Below are positions 8,978 through 17,479 of a DNA stretch of 38,922 nucleotides, one piece after another. The stretch comes from Candidatus Aminicenantota bacterium. Its GTDB lineage: Bacteria > Acidobacteriota > Aminicenantia > Aminicenantales > UBA4085. The translations under genes and the position numbers were made by a program. Under the pieces are notes generated by a model. It saw only the letters and a list, made by a program, of their open reading frames with translations, made no database searches and was not told where the DNA came from. Position 1 is the stretch's first letter. Each line of letters opens with the position of its first letter. Location of the stretch: contig JAPKZH010000643.1 in the NCBI GenBank assembly GCA_026393905.1, forward strand, positions 1-38,922, read 5' to 3'.

Positions 8978-9886
8978 ATGGCGAAAGGCGCCATCTTTCT
9001 TGTTTCTTTGATCCTTCATATTGCCGGCTTTAGCGTTGTCCTCCATCTTAAATTCACCTACAAGATTTATGACCTAAAGCAGAAGTCGGTGTCGGCGTTC
9101 ATCGTGCCCAAGGAAAAAATCGTCGCGCCGAGGAGAGACGGGCTGGCCGCCGGAATTCCTGCCGGGGAGGATTTAGGGGGAAAAGAAATCGTCGGCGGAG
9201 CAGGTTCAGGGGCCGGTCGAGCCGCGGTCGGGCAAAAGCCGGCGGAATCGAAGGCCCCTTCCGGAGGTCAAGCCGCAAGGCCGGGGGGAGCCGCCCCGGC
9301 CGTCCAAAGCCCATTCGAGGTCAAAGGGGAAATCAAGGAATCACGGAATTTTTCCTCTGGGTTTGGCCTGCTCATTCCGCCGAAATCCAAGCTCGACCTG
9401 ACAAAAACCAAAGGGAGTCTTGAGGATTCCTATCTTCCCCGGGACAAATACCAGGTCAGGTCGGACATTGATTTCTCCAAATATCTTTATCGAGGCGCGG
9501 CCATTTCAGGCACAACCGGCGGGGGAGGCCGGCCCGGCCGTCCGGGAAAGAAAGGAGCCCAGGCTTTTATCGGAGGCGCCGCGCCCGCGAACGTCCAGAA
9601 ATATAACTTTTCGCCATGGGCCAATGCCGTGATGAATCGGATCCAGAAGAACTGGTCGATTGCCGCTCCCGCTGATTTCGCCTGGAAGGGCGAAGTCGGG
9701 ATTATCGTGGTGATCGGGAAGAACGGGAACCTGACCTTGATCGAAGTGATCGCCTCATCCAAAATCGATGCCTTGGACCAGGCGGCCATTCGGGCGCTCG
9801 AGTTGAGCCTGCCCTTTCCGGCCCTGCCGGCCGATTTTCCCAATTCCAGCCTTGACGTCTACTTTATTTTCCAATATGGCTATTAA
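8978..9886 (+). CDS. TonB-family energy transducer
   Basis: 302 residues from ATG 8978. Layout: one N-terminal membrane helix (about 4-24), a long low-complexity Gly/Ala/Pro/Lys-rich linker (about 45-200) to span the periplasm, then a TonB C-terminal domain of about 205-302 (NAVMNRIQKNWSIA, GEVGIIVVIGKNGNL, AIRALELSLPFPALP). TonB proteins pass proton-motive force from ExbB/ExbD to outer-membrane receptors; ExbBD are not in the window. The start is uncertain: no Shine-Dalgarno sits near ATG 8978, while an in-frame ATT at 8954 has TTAGGAG at ideal spacing and would add MNEKTSEY. The last 11 nt overlap the next gene, so the two are probably translationally coupled. Confidence 0.82.
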   Translation: MAKGAIFLVSLILHIAGFSVVLHLKFTYKIYDLKQKSVSAFIVPKEKIVAPRRDGLAAGIPAGEDLGGKEIVGGAGSGAGRAAVGQKPAESKAPSGGQAARPGGAAPAVQSPFEVKGEIKESRNFSSGFGLLIPPKSKLDLTKTKGSLEDSYLPRDKYQVRSDIDFSKYLYRGAAISGTTGGGGRPGRPGKKGAQAFIGGAAPANVQKYNFSPWANAVMNRIQKNWSIAAPADFAWKGEVGIIVVIGKNGNLTLIEVIASSKIDALDQAAIRALELSLPFPALPADFPNSSLDVYFIFQYGY

Positions 9887-10931
9887 AGAGAAGCTTGCTT
9901 TCATCCTCCTGCTGGCTGTCTCCGTCCAGGCCCTGCCGGCTCAATGGAAGGACGACGTAGCCGGCATTTTTCGGGGGACGCGGGATCTTAAAAGCATCGT
10001 GGAATTGGTCCTGCCCCAGCTCGACAAAATGGACGCCGCCGATAAGGCCGACGCCTCGGGGCTGCTGGCGTTCTGTTTTAACAAGCTGAATGACAAGACG
10101 AACGAGATCAAATGGATCGCCGAGTATTTCGAGACCTACCGGGCCGGGGACTCGGGATACGCCTTTATCGACCTGGTGGGCCAGGCCGAGGTGATCGCCT
10201 TCCTTTCCAGCTGGAAAAGCCGCTATCCGTTCGTTCCGGAAATAGCCCTCATCGCCGGCGTCGGAGGCAACCCGATCATTATTCAAGGCATTCTGCCCCT
10301 CGGGTTCGACCTGACCGCCGATGCCTATTATAAATTTTCCGAGGGATCGACCGTCCTCAAGGCCGGCCTTTTCAAATCCGGCGCGAATATCCTCAGCCTG
10401 GATGCCAATGATCTTTTCTTAAAGCCGGGGAGGCACACGTATTTTCTGGAGCTCAAGGCGGGCGAGCTCGTCCTCAAGAAGGAACTCGACTTAGACATCG
10501 AGGTGTCTTCTCCCTGGAACGAGCCGAAAGCCCCGAGCCTGAAAAGGAAGCCCCTCTATTACAGGCTATCCATGTATGTCGGAGGGGAGCTGGTGATGGC
10601 CAGCCAGAAGATGGAGAATGCCGTGCCCCTCAAGCTGGACGTCAAGCCGAACCAGAATCCGTTCGGCTACAAACCGGACTATTATGTCACGCGCAATAAT
10701 CCCGGAAGGACAGATTACTTCTCGATCTCCACCGCCATCGAGCTGCTCTACCAGCTTTTCAAGGCCCTCCTGAAAAAGAAGGATGCGAAAGCCGAGCCGC
10801 CGAAAATCCAGCTGGTTCAAGAAATGACGATCTCCAACAAGCAAAAGGATGTGGACGGCAATGACCGGGAGACCAAGGTCTCGATCAAGCTGAAGACGAA
10901 AAACCTTCCTTACGTGTTGAGCGTCCCGTAA
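9876..10931 (+). CDS. Exported protein of unknown function, coupled to the TonB-like gene
   Basis: 351 residues from ATG 9876. I prefer this to the ORF-track start at 9852 because it opens directly into a signal peptide (Lys-rich start, hydrophobic 7-17, cleavage near ALPAQ). There is no own Shine-Dalgarno; the ATG lies inside the end of the TonB-like gene, as in coupled translation. The mature protein has an alpha-helical part (about 25-120), then beta-rich segments (about 150-260) and a Lys-rich C-terminal tail. No known domain or catalytic motif is recognised. Its coupling suggests a periplasmic partner of the TonB-like protein (inference). Its 3' end overlaps the convergent aminotransferase gene by 47 bp. 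Confidence 0.78.
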   Translation: MAIKEKLAFILLLAVSVQALPAQWKDDVAGIFRGTRDLKSIVELVLPQLDKMDAADKADASGLLAFCFNKLNDKTNEIKWIAEYFETYRAGDSGYAFIDLVGQAEVIAFLSSWKSRYPFVPEIALIAGVGGNPIIIQGILPLGFDLTADAYYKFSEGSTVLKAGLFKSGANILSLDANDLFLKPGRHTYFLELKAGELVLKKELDLDIEVSSPWNEPKAPSLKRKPLYYRLSMYVGGELVMASQKMENAVPLKLDVKPNQNPFGYKPDYYVTRNNPGRTDYFSISTAIELLYQLFKALLKKKDAKAEPPKIQLVQEMTISNKQKDVDGNDRETKVSIKLKTKNLPYVLSVP

Positions 10932-12036
10932 GGGAATGGAGAACATCTTCCACCCGGGCCAGGGCGGTGCGCAAGGCCTGCTCTTCGACGCCGAAGCCGA
11001 TTCGAAGAAAACGGTCCATTTCAAAGAGGTCGCCCGGGGCCAGGAAAACGCTTTTTTCGCGGATGATTTTTAAGGCCAGCTCCGTGGAATTTACGGGCAG
11101 GCTATAGCGGACAAACGTGATCGCGCCGGCCTTGGGAGGGATAAAGGCAAACGTGCCGTCCTGCTTTTTGAGCCAGGATTCCAGAATCGCATAATGATGA
11201 GTCAAGATCTCCCGGGTCCGCTTGAGGATGCGGTCGCGGACGCCGGGCGAAAGGGCGGTGCGTGCCAGGCGGTCGCTCAGGGCGCTCGGCGAGATGGTGG
11301 TGTAATCGTGGTAGGGTCCTATCTTTTGGATCGTGTCCATCGGCCCGACGATCCAGCCGATTCTCAACCCGGGCAAGCCGTACGCTTTGGAGAGGCCGTT
11401 GACGGAAATCACCTTGTCGTAGAGCCCCCAGAACGACGGCGTCCTTGGCCCGATCCTTTCTGCGTTCTGATAGACCTCATCCGCCAAGATCCAGGCGCCC
11501 GAGGCTTGAGCCAGGTCGATGATCGTCTTCATCTCATCTTGACTGAGGACCGCGCCGGTCGGATTGTTGGGATTGGTCAGGATAATGAGCTTCGTTTTTC
11601 GGGTGACCTGTTTTTTGAGCTCGTCGAGGTCCGGGGCCCAATGGCGTTCCTCCCGGAGATGGAATGTCTTGACCTTGGCCCCGAATCCGCGCAGCAGCCC
11701 CCACATCTGCATGTAGTTGGGAAGCTCGAAGATGACTTCGTCGCCGGGTTCGATGAGCGCCCACATCAAGAGATAGTTGGCCTCGGTGGAACCAGTCGTC
11801 ACTTGAATCTGTCCCGGGTTTAGGCCCGGGTATGAGGCGGCGATCTGTTCCCGGAGTTCGGGCGTTCCGTTCGTCTGGCTGTAGCCCAAGCCCAGCCTGA
11901 GAATTTCCTGGAGCTCGTCGGCGGGGACGAATTCCTCGAGGGAAAGGGCATGGACGCCGCTTTCGGCGAGGTTGTAATCGACCACGTTCTCCCACGTCGA
12001 CTGCATCCGTTCCAGTTTAAAGACTTCGATGTTCAT
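10885..12036 (-). CDS. Class I/II pyridoxal-phosphate aminotransferase
   Basis: 383 residues, ATG 12036 with GAGGTTCAGCC upstream. Fold-type I features are in order: TGSTEANYLLMWAL (cofactor phosphate cradle, about 81-94), NPNNPTG (155-161), LADEVY (D186 to the pyridine nitrogen), and the Schiff-base lysine K217 in SVNGLSKAYG, with the phosphate-binding R225 after it. The C-terminal GDLFEMDRFLRIGFG segment carries the substrate-carboxylate arginine. The amino donor and acceptor cannot be deduced; the family covers aspartate, alanine, aromatic and other transaminases. It is the last gene of the leftward phosphatase block and lies 45 bp after the DUF106-like gene. Its last 47 bp overlap the convergent gene at 9876..10931. 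Confidence 0.88.
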   Translation of the reverse strand: MNIEVFKLERMQSTWENVVDYNLAESGVHALSLEEFVPADELQEILRLGLGYSQTNGTPELREQIAASYPGLNPGQIQVTTGSTEANYLLMWALIEPGDEVIFELPNYMQMWGLLRGFGAKVKTFHLREERHWAPDLDELKKQVTRKTKLIILTNPNNPTGAVLSQDEMKTIIDLAQASGAWILADEVYQNAERIGPRTPSFWGLYDKVISVNGLSKAYGLPGLRIGWIVGPMDTIQKIGPYHDYTTISPSALSDRLARTALSPGVRDRILKRTREILTHHYAILESWLKKQDGTFAFIPPKAGAITFVRYSLPVNSTELALKIIREKSVFLAPGDLFEMDRFLRIGFGVEEQALRTALARVEDVLHSLTGRSTRKEGFSSSA

Positions 12037-12081
12037 GGCTGAACCTCATAGGATGTTATTCATGAAGGAGATCCTAAATTT

Positions 12082-12909
12082 CTATATTTCCACCTTAAAA
12101 AAGCCCTTCAGGCCGAAGCCGAAGATGATGGACAGGGCGAAGAAGACGATGAGCCAGTGAATATGCCAGCCGAAAAGATTCATGCCTGGGGCGGGATAGA
12201 CCACCTCGACCGATTGGATCCCCAGCTTTTTAAGGAGCGGCCTTTCGCCGGGATTGAACAGCTGGTCAAAAAAGCTCGAACTGGCTTTAACGGCGGAAAT
12301 CTTGGAAAGTCGGTGTTGCTCCACCGCGACTTGTTTGGGAAAGGACTGATTCTCCCATCGGAAGGTAATGGTGTGGACGCCCTTGTCGAGGGCCCGCAGA
12401 CGCCAATCGATTTCCCGGAGTTCTTCGATTCTCAGGGCGGGAGTTTCGACCGAGATGCCGGCGGGCGGTTCGATCGCAATTTCTATCTGGAAAGGATTTT
12501 TGCCTTCTTCGAGCTTGATTTTCAGGACGGCCTCTTGCCCGACATCCAAAGACCGGTACCCGAACCAGAGGTTGAGTTGGATGAGGATGAGAAGGACCGG
12601 AACGATCATGACCAGCATCGGCTTGGCGGAATAGCTGAGGTATTTCAGGTTGGCGAGTAGGATGTGGCCGTAAGCCTTCAAAGACACTCGCATGTTGTCC
12701 TTATAAAGGCGAAGCTCCAGCAGGTGGGCTTTAATCTTGTTTTTGGCCTTTCGGATGCCTTCCTGGTTGGAGGTGTGGCGGAAAATAAAGAGCATCAACA
12801 GGCCTGTCAGGAGAGAGATGAGGATCATCCCGAACCACGGGCTTGCCTGGCGGAACGGCAGAAAAATGATTTCAAAGATCCTGCCGAAGGCCGCGTTAAA
12901 TGTCCACAT
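12082..12909 (-). CDS. DUF106/EMC3-TMCO1-like integral membrane protein
   Basis: 275 residues from ATG 12909 (GAAGGGA 4 nt upstream), preferred over the GTG at 12921 used in the ORF track. There is a membrane helix near 22-43 and a basic amphipathic stretch with RKAKNKIKAHLLELRLYKD. A second helix pair follows around 93-115 (PMLVMIVPVLLILIQLNLW). A roughly 130-residue beta-rich extracytoplasmic domain comes next, then a final helix near 245-268. The charged cytosolic hairpin between N-terminal helices is what I associate with the DUF106 (EMC3/TMCO1, YidC-superfamily) proteins that help insert membrane proteins; the assignment is from pattern memory and moderately certain. It is encoded after the three phosphatase-superfamily genes, suggesting a shared envelope role (inference). 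Confidence 0.65.
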   Translation of the reverse strand: MWTFNAAFGRIFEIIFLPFRQASPWFGMILISLLTGLLMLFIFRHTSNQEGIRKAKNKIKAHLLELRLYKDNMRVSLKAYGHILLANLKYLSYSAKPMLVMIVPVLLILIQLNLWFGYRSLDVGQEAVLKIKLEEGKNPFQIEIAIEPPAGISVETPALRIEELREIDWRLRALDKGVHTITFRWENQSFPKQVAVEQHRLSKISAVKASSSFFDQLFNPGERPLLKKLGIQSVEVVYPAPGMNLFGWHIHWLIVFFALSIIFGFGLKGFFKVEI

Positions 12910-12939
12910 CGTTCCCTTCACTCAAAATGTAAAATGGCA

Positions 12940-13131
12940 TCAGGAGATATATCCCAGCCCCTTTAGTTTTTTCTTGATCTCTTCCTCGGAATCGGACTCT
13001 TCGATCTTGGCGATCTCTTTTTCCAGGCAGTGGGTGATGAACTCCTCTACCGAGGAATATCCGGACATCTCGGCGTATTTCCGAACCTTGTCCATCAGGC
13101 TTTTATCCAGCTTGATCTTCTCTTTGCCCAT
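12940..13131 (-). CDS. Small ribbon-helix-helix-like protein
   Basis: 63 residues from ATG 13131, which has GAGGAGAGGACGT upstream; the longer ORF-track start would read into a dispersed repeat. The N-terminus (KIKLDKSLMDKVRKYAEMSGYSS) has the strand-helix-helix look of Arc/CopG-type proteins, and EEFITHCLEKEI forms the second helix. A very acidic tail (EESDSEEEIKKKL) follows. CopG-type proteins usually bind DNA as dimers, for example as antitoxins. No toxin gene lies next to it, and its partner could be the adjacent membrane protein or phosphatases. It sits 30 bp upstream of the DUF106-like gene and is likely cotranscribed. Confidence 0.75.
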   Translation of the reverse strand: MGKEKIKLDKSLMDKVRKYAEMSGYSSVEEFITHCLEKEIAKIEESDSEEEIKKKLKGLGYIS

Positions 13132-13144
13132 ACGTCCTCTCCTC

Positions 13145-13174
13145 GTCATGGCGAGGCGCTTCGCTCGCGATGAC
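13145..13174. repeat. Palindromic GTCAT-type dispersed repeat, copy 1
   Basis: GTCAT GGCGAG ... CTCGCG ATGAC forms a near-perfect stem with a short loop, between the third phosphatase gene's stop and the small protein's start. It matches the repeat family found again at 17387-17462, 33764-33797 and 34844-34937. Confidence 0.7.
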
Positions 13175-13179
13175 ATCTA

Positions 13180-15168
13180 TCAAAATATCGTTTTCCCGAT
13201 TAAATCCCTGGGCTTTTCGACGCCGAAGACGTCGAGGATCGTCGCCGTGAGATCATAGAGGGCGGGGGCTTCAGCCAGGATCGGGCGATTGGCGACCAGG
13301 ATCCCGGTGAGGATCTCCGCCGCGCCCATGTGGTCGCCGCTCCATTTTCCCTTGTTGTCCTCGAGCACGTTCTTTTCCATTTTTCCGAGCGGCGAGCCGA
13401 AGGAAATGCGATAGCCGCGGTTGAATCCCAGGACGATATCGGGCGCCTCTCCGACAAATGGACCGGAATAGACATCCTTGGCGACATAGGCCTTCAATAA
13501 AACCCTCTGACCCGTCTTGGGATCGACGAATTCTTCCAGCTTTTTTGCGATTTCCCGGACCAGGTTCTCTTTTTCGGCGCCGTCTCCGACGATGCCTTCG
13601 GCCTCCCGGCCCCTCTGATTGATATACAAGCCGTTCAGGCCTACTCCGAAGGCTTTCGTCCTCGACCAGTCCGTGTCGGGAAAAAGATTTCCGGTTTCCA
13701 GTTTGAAGGGATTGGTCAGGACATGATAGCCGTTTTCCTTGAGCCAAGTGTTCAAGCTGAAACTGCGGCTGAAAGGATTGAATCCGTGGTCGGACATGAC
13801 GATGACAATCGTATCTTTGTCGATTTTATCCATGGCCCTGCCCAGGATCGAATCCGCTTCCCTGTAGATGTTTTCGATGACCTTCCCGTATTTGGCGGCC
13901 AGCCCCGCATCATAAGCGGGATGCTTCTCATCGAGCAGCCGCCAGAACATGTGCTGGCGCTGGTCTGTGCTCGAGATGTAATAAAAGAGAAGCCCGGAAT
14001 CAAACCGCCCCAGTTCGTCGTCCAGCATAACCTTGCTTTCTTGAAGGACGAAATCATCCTGTTCTAGGAATTCGCCTTCATCCAGGATGTCATTATCGAG
14101 GGCGCTGGTATCGGCAGGAAGCCCTTTGGTGAAAAACGGGCCGAATCTTTTTTCGAGCTCCGCGGCATAGGCTGACGGGGTGGAAAGGGGAAGGGCAGGA
14201 TCGGCCGGGTCGATGTTGATTGAGGAGACATAGAGCTTGAAGTTGGGCCGGACTTCCTTGAGGTAGAACATGCAGATGCCGCTCACGCTTTGGGTTGGAA
14301 TCAGGGAAAAGCGGACCCTCTTCCAGCCGCTCCATTCTTTTTCTTTTAGGATGAATTCCTGGTCCTGGATGGCGACCTTGGCCACCGGGTTTTGCGGGTC
14401 GAGGAAGACCTTGAACTCGATCTCGGCTTCCGGCCGGTCTTTTTTAAAGGTGTTGGCAGGACCCGGGAGCTTGGAATCCACCCGGTTCCCGATGACATAA
14501 ACCGGATGGACGGATCCTCCGCCGATATCCTCTTTGATCTCTTTAGGCTCAGTTGTGTAATACCTGAAAGAGTTGTAATTGCCCAGGAGATCCGGCGTCC
14601 CCAGTCCGGAAAATGTTTTTTGCTTGGAGGGAACAGGAGGATAGTTGGCGGGCATTTTAAAAATCGCCGCCGGGATGTCGTGCTCCTCCAGGATCTGCCA
14701 GAAAGCTTTGCCCTGGCGGAGGTTCCGGACCTCTCCGCCTTTTATGGGAAGGACCCAGTTTCCGACGCGGATCGTCTTTTTCGCTTCTTCGGTTAAGGCT
14801 GCGGAAAAAACAGGCCAATAGTTTTTGGGATCGCGGTGGATAAAATCGAAAATGCCGTGGCCGCCCGGGTTCGTGCCGGCGATGAAATTGGACCAGGCGA
14901 CGGGGCTCTGGGGCGGGATGCTCGTGCCGAGCCTGCGGAATCCTCCTTGTCCGATGAGACGTTTAAAGGCGGGCAGCTTGCCTTCGCTCATCCAGACATT
15001 CGTGAGATGCGGGTCCATCCCGTCAAACCCGAGTATCAGGACTTTCTTGTTTGTGGCCGTTTTGCCAAAGGTTCGAGTCACAAGATTCGAGCGCGATTCC
15101 AAGGCCAGCAGGGAGGCGGCCCCTAGGCTATATTTCAAAAAATCCCGGCGATGGATCGGCTCGCTCAT
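13180..15168 (-). CDS. Exported alkaline-phosphatase-superfamily protein (type I phosphodiesterase/nucleotide pyrophosphatase-like), paralog 1
   Basis: 662 residues. The N-terminus (HRRDFLKYSLGAASLLAL) has twin arginines before a hydrophobic segment, so a Tat or Sec signal/anchor is likely. The superfamily site is complete: D49 (GFDGMD), nucleophile candidate S88 in QSPVAWSNF (8 residues before AG, aligning with the NPP nucleophile), D and H in TDQRQHMFW, MSDHGF, and SGDHMG. A beta-rich insert spans about 200-330. These enzymes use two zinc-like metals to cleave phosphomono- or phosphodiesters; the substrate is unknown. AAGGAG lies upstream and the ATG overlaps the preceding gene's stop (ATGA), so it is translationally coupled to paralog 2. 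Confidence 0.88.
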   Translation of the reverse strand: MSEPIHRRDFLKYSLGAASLLALESRSNLVTRTFGKTATNKKVLILGFDGMDPHLTNVWMSEGKLPAFKRLIGQGGFRRLGTSIPPQSPVAWSNFIAGTNPGGHGIFDFIHRDPKNYWPVFSAALTEEAKKTIRVGNWVLPIKGGEVRNLRQGKAFWQILEEHDIPAAIFKMPANYPPVPSKQKTFSGLGTPDLLGNYNSFRYYTTEPKEIKEDIGGGSVHPVYVIGNRVDSKLPGPANTFKKDRPEAEIEFKVFLDPQNPVAKVAIQDQEFILKEKEWSGWKRVRFSLIPTQSVSGICMFYLKEVRPNFKLYVSSINIDPADPALPLSTPSAYAAELEKRFGPFFTKGLPADTSALDNDILDEGEFLEQDDFVLQESKVMLDDELGRFDSGLLFYYISSTDQRQHMFWRLLDEKHPAYDAGLAAKYGKVIENIYREADSILGRAMDKIDKDTIVIVMSDHGFNPFSRSFSLNTWLKENGYHVLTNPFKLETGNLFPDTDWSRTKAFGVGLNGLYINQRGREAEGIVGDGAEKENLVREIAKKLEEFVDPKTGQRVLLKAYVAKDVYSGPFVGEAPDIVLGFNRGYRISFGSPLGKMEKNVLEDNKGKWSGDHMGAAEILTGILVANRPILAEAPALYDLTATILDVFGVEKPRDLIGKTIF

Positions 15169-17300
15169 GATTTCTTCTCCTTGGCCGCGGGCGCGATTCC
15201 CGGCTTGGTCAGCAAAGACCGGCCGTCCATGTGGGCCGGCGGCTCCAGCCCGAAGAGCTCGAGCACCGTCGGCGCGATGTCCATGATCGAAGGATTTTTG
15301 GCATCGATTTTCCGGCTGCAGAAAAGTACGCCCGGTACCCAGGCCGGGTCGATGCAGTGGTCGCCGCTCCAGGCCTTGGTGTTGTCCTCGAAGACGGCGG
15401 GCGTGATTTTTCCGGTCACGCCTTCCCAGGAAGCCCGGTAGCCGGCATTGTATCCGATGATCAAGTCCGGCGAGTTTTCTTTATAAGGTCCATGATAGAT
15501 TTCGTCCCGGTCATAGACCCGGCTGACGGCTACCACTCCCTTTTCCTCGTCCTTCAGTCCGGTGAGTTTTTTCAGGAGTTCGGCTTTCAGCGCTCTTGTC
15601 TCGTCGCCGGCTCCGACCAGGCCCTTGGCCTCGCGGCCCTTCTCGTTGACATAGAGCCCGCCCAAGCCCAGGGCGTAGGCCTTCGTCCTTTCCCAGTCCA
15701 CATCCCTGAACCACTCCTCGCTTTCGGCCTTGCCGTTTTTCAAGAACAGATAGCCGGTTTTATGGAGCCAGGAATTGAGGTTGACGCCGCGTTTGAACGA
15801 CTTGAAGCCGTGGTCGGACATGATAAAAAGCGCGCTCTTCTCACCCATTTTTTTCCAGAGGCGGCCGACCATCTCGTCCATGTTCCGGAAGAGCTCTTCG
15901 ATGACCTTATCGCTCATCAGGGCCCGGCCGCTTTTGAGCGCCGGGTGGTCCTTGTCCAGGTATCTCCAGAACATATGGGAAATGCTGTCGGTCGTCTCGA
16001 ACACGCAGATGACCAGGCCCTTCTTGGTCTTGGCCAGGGCATTGTCGACCATGGCTTCCCATTCGCGGTGGTTCGAGTAGGTCAGCTCAAGAAAAGCCTG
16101 CTCGCTCAGCGCACCTTCATTGAGCGCCCAGGTGTCGTTGGCTTCCCCGAGGGTGATAAAGCTCCCCAGGAGCTTCGACAGATAGACCGAATAGATGAAT
16201 GGATGGGAGATGGGCAGGGCGGGCTTTTCCGGATCGATATTGAGGGGCGTGAGATACATCTCGAAATACGGCCGAACCTGGGAGACATAAAAACGGCAGA
16301 TGGCCTTGATTTTCATGCCCAGGCCGGGGCGAAATGTCAGGCGAATCCAGGGCGAAAATGTTTCTTTTTTCAGCATGATTTTCTGCCCCGAGACTTCGAT
16401 CCGGGCTTGTTCTTTTTCGGGCTCGATCGAAATCCTCATCGGCAGCCGGATTTCTTCCGCTTTTTTGAGGAGCGAGTTGTCCGGCCCCGAGATGTATGTC
16501 TCGACCCTGTTCCCTTTCACCTCGACGGGAATGGCGATCCCGCCCTCGCGCTTTTTGATCTTATCCGGGTCCGAAGTGTAAAAGGAGAATGTTCCCTGGC
16601 TTCCTTTGAGGTCGGGCGCGCACATCCCGGACAGCAGATGCCCCTTGAATTTTTCAGGCGGAAATGTGATCGGCACCCTCAGGACGGTGCTGAAAATTCC
16701 ATGGTCGCCCAGGATCTTCCAAAACGGAACACTTTTCCGCAGGCCCCTGATTTCCGGCTTGGAAAGCGGGACGTTGTATTTTCCGAGAGAAAAGACTCTT
16801 TTGGGCTTTCCGATCCGGGCTGAGGAGAGGTCGGGAAGATAGGTCTTCGGGTCGCGGCTGAGAAAGTCGAAGATATTATGCTTGGACGGTTCGGAGCCGG
16901 TCATGAACGAAGACCAGGCGACGGGAGAGATAGCCGGGGTCGTCGTTTGGAGACGGGCATAGGCCCCTTCCTGTTTGAGCTTCGAAAGATGGGGCAATTT
17001 GCCATCGGCCATGTATTTTTCGGCGAGCTCCGGGGAGAGCCCGTCGAGCCCGATGATGACCACCTGCTCGACCTGGCTTTTCTTGTACGCTTTTTTCCCT
17101 CTGATCAGGCGAAAAAAGAAGCGGAAAGGCCAGGCCACGAAGGAAAAAATGGCCAGAAAAAAAGTCAGGAAGAGGACGAGAAATGAGGAAAGAAAAGCGA
17201 ATCCGGCTCCCGGGCCGATATAGGCAGCGAGAGGAAGGCCTGATAAGAAGAATAAAAGAATAACCGCTCCGATTTTTGCCAGGCGATTTTTCTTGTCCAT
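15165..17300 (-). CDS. Membrane-anchored alkaline-phosphatase-superfamily protein, paralog 2
   Basis: 711 residues from ATG 17300 (MDKKNRLAKI). The ORF-track start at 17480 is rejected because the extra 60 codons are translated dispersed repeat. Two hydrophobic segments (about 11-28 and 33-63) precede a basic stop-transfer stretch (RLIRGKKAYKK). The catalytic domain starts near 78: D86 (GLDGLS), nucleophile candidate S125 (ISPVAWSSF), TTDSISHMFW, MSDHGF and SGDHC are all present. About 36-40% of motif positions look shared with paralog 1 by eye, including the beta-rich insert, so the two arose by duplication. The domain should face one side of the inner membrane; which side is not certain. 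No good Shine-Dalgarno precedes 17300. Confidence 0.85.
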   Translation of the reverse strand: MDKKNRLAKIGAVILLFFLSGLPLAAYIGPGAGFAFLSSFLVLFLTFFLAIFSFVAWPFRFFFRLIRGKKAYKKSQVEQVVIIGLDGLSPELAEKYMADGKLPHLSKLKQEGAYARLQTTTPAISPVAWSSFMTGSEPSKHNIFDFLSRDPKTYLPDLSSARIGKPKRVFSLGKYNVPLSKPEIRGLRKSVPFWKILGDHGIFSTVLRVPITFPPEKFKGHLLSGMCAPDLKGSQGTFSFYTSDPDKIKKREGGIAIPVEVKGNRVETYISGPDNSLLKKAEEIRLPMRISIEPEKEQARIEVSGQKIMLKKETFSPWIRLTFRPGLGMKIKAICRFYVSQVRPYFEMYLTPLNIDPEKPALPISHPFIYSVYLSKLLGSFITLGEANDTWALNEGALSEQAFLELTYSNHREWEAMVDNALAKTKKGLVICVFETTDSISHMFWRYLDKDHPALKSGRALMSDKVIEELFRNMDEMVGRLWKKMGEKSALFIMSDHGFKSFKRGVNLNSWLHKTGYLFLKNGKAESEEWFRDVDWERTKAYALGLGGLYVNEKGREAKGLVGAGDETRALKAELLKKLTGLKDEEKGVVAVSRVYDRDEIYHGPYKENSPDLIIGYNAGYRASWEGVTGKITPAVFEDNTKAWSGDHCIDPAWVPGVLFCSRKIDAKNPSIMDIAPTVLELFGLEPPAHMDGRSLLTKPGIAPAAKEKKS

Positions 17301-17386
17301 GCGAACCGCGGAATGGAGGCCGGCAGATCTGATCTTTTGGATCATTTCGGACCAAGCGCAGAGTCTCCTCTTGCCGCGCGGAAGGC

Positions 17387-17462
17387 ACGAGATTGCCACG
17401 GCCCAAGGGGCCTCGCAACGACTGCGTCGGATGGCCATAGCCCAAAGCGCCTGGGAACGACG
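17387..17462 (-). repeat. Tandem pair of GTCATTGCGAG-type dispersed repeats, copies 2 and 3
   Basis: On the minus strand two repeats follow each other: GTCGTTGCGAGGCC...GGCAATCTCG (17387-17422) and a diverged copy GTCGTTCCCAGGCGC...GCCATCCG (17426-17462). They fill the 179-bp gap between paralogs 3 and 2 and are wrongly translated in the ORF track as the start of 15165..17480. Confidence 0.65.
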
Positions 17463-17479
17463 TCTTGTCTGATCTGTCA

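Noticed and set aside
15231-16823. 530-aa plus-strand ORF
   Set aside because: Antisense shadow of phosphatase paralog 2; it has no ribosome site and no domain, and the opposite strand has complete catalytic motifs.
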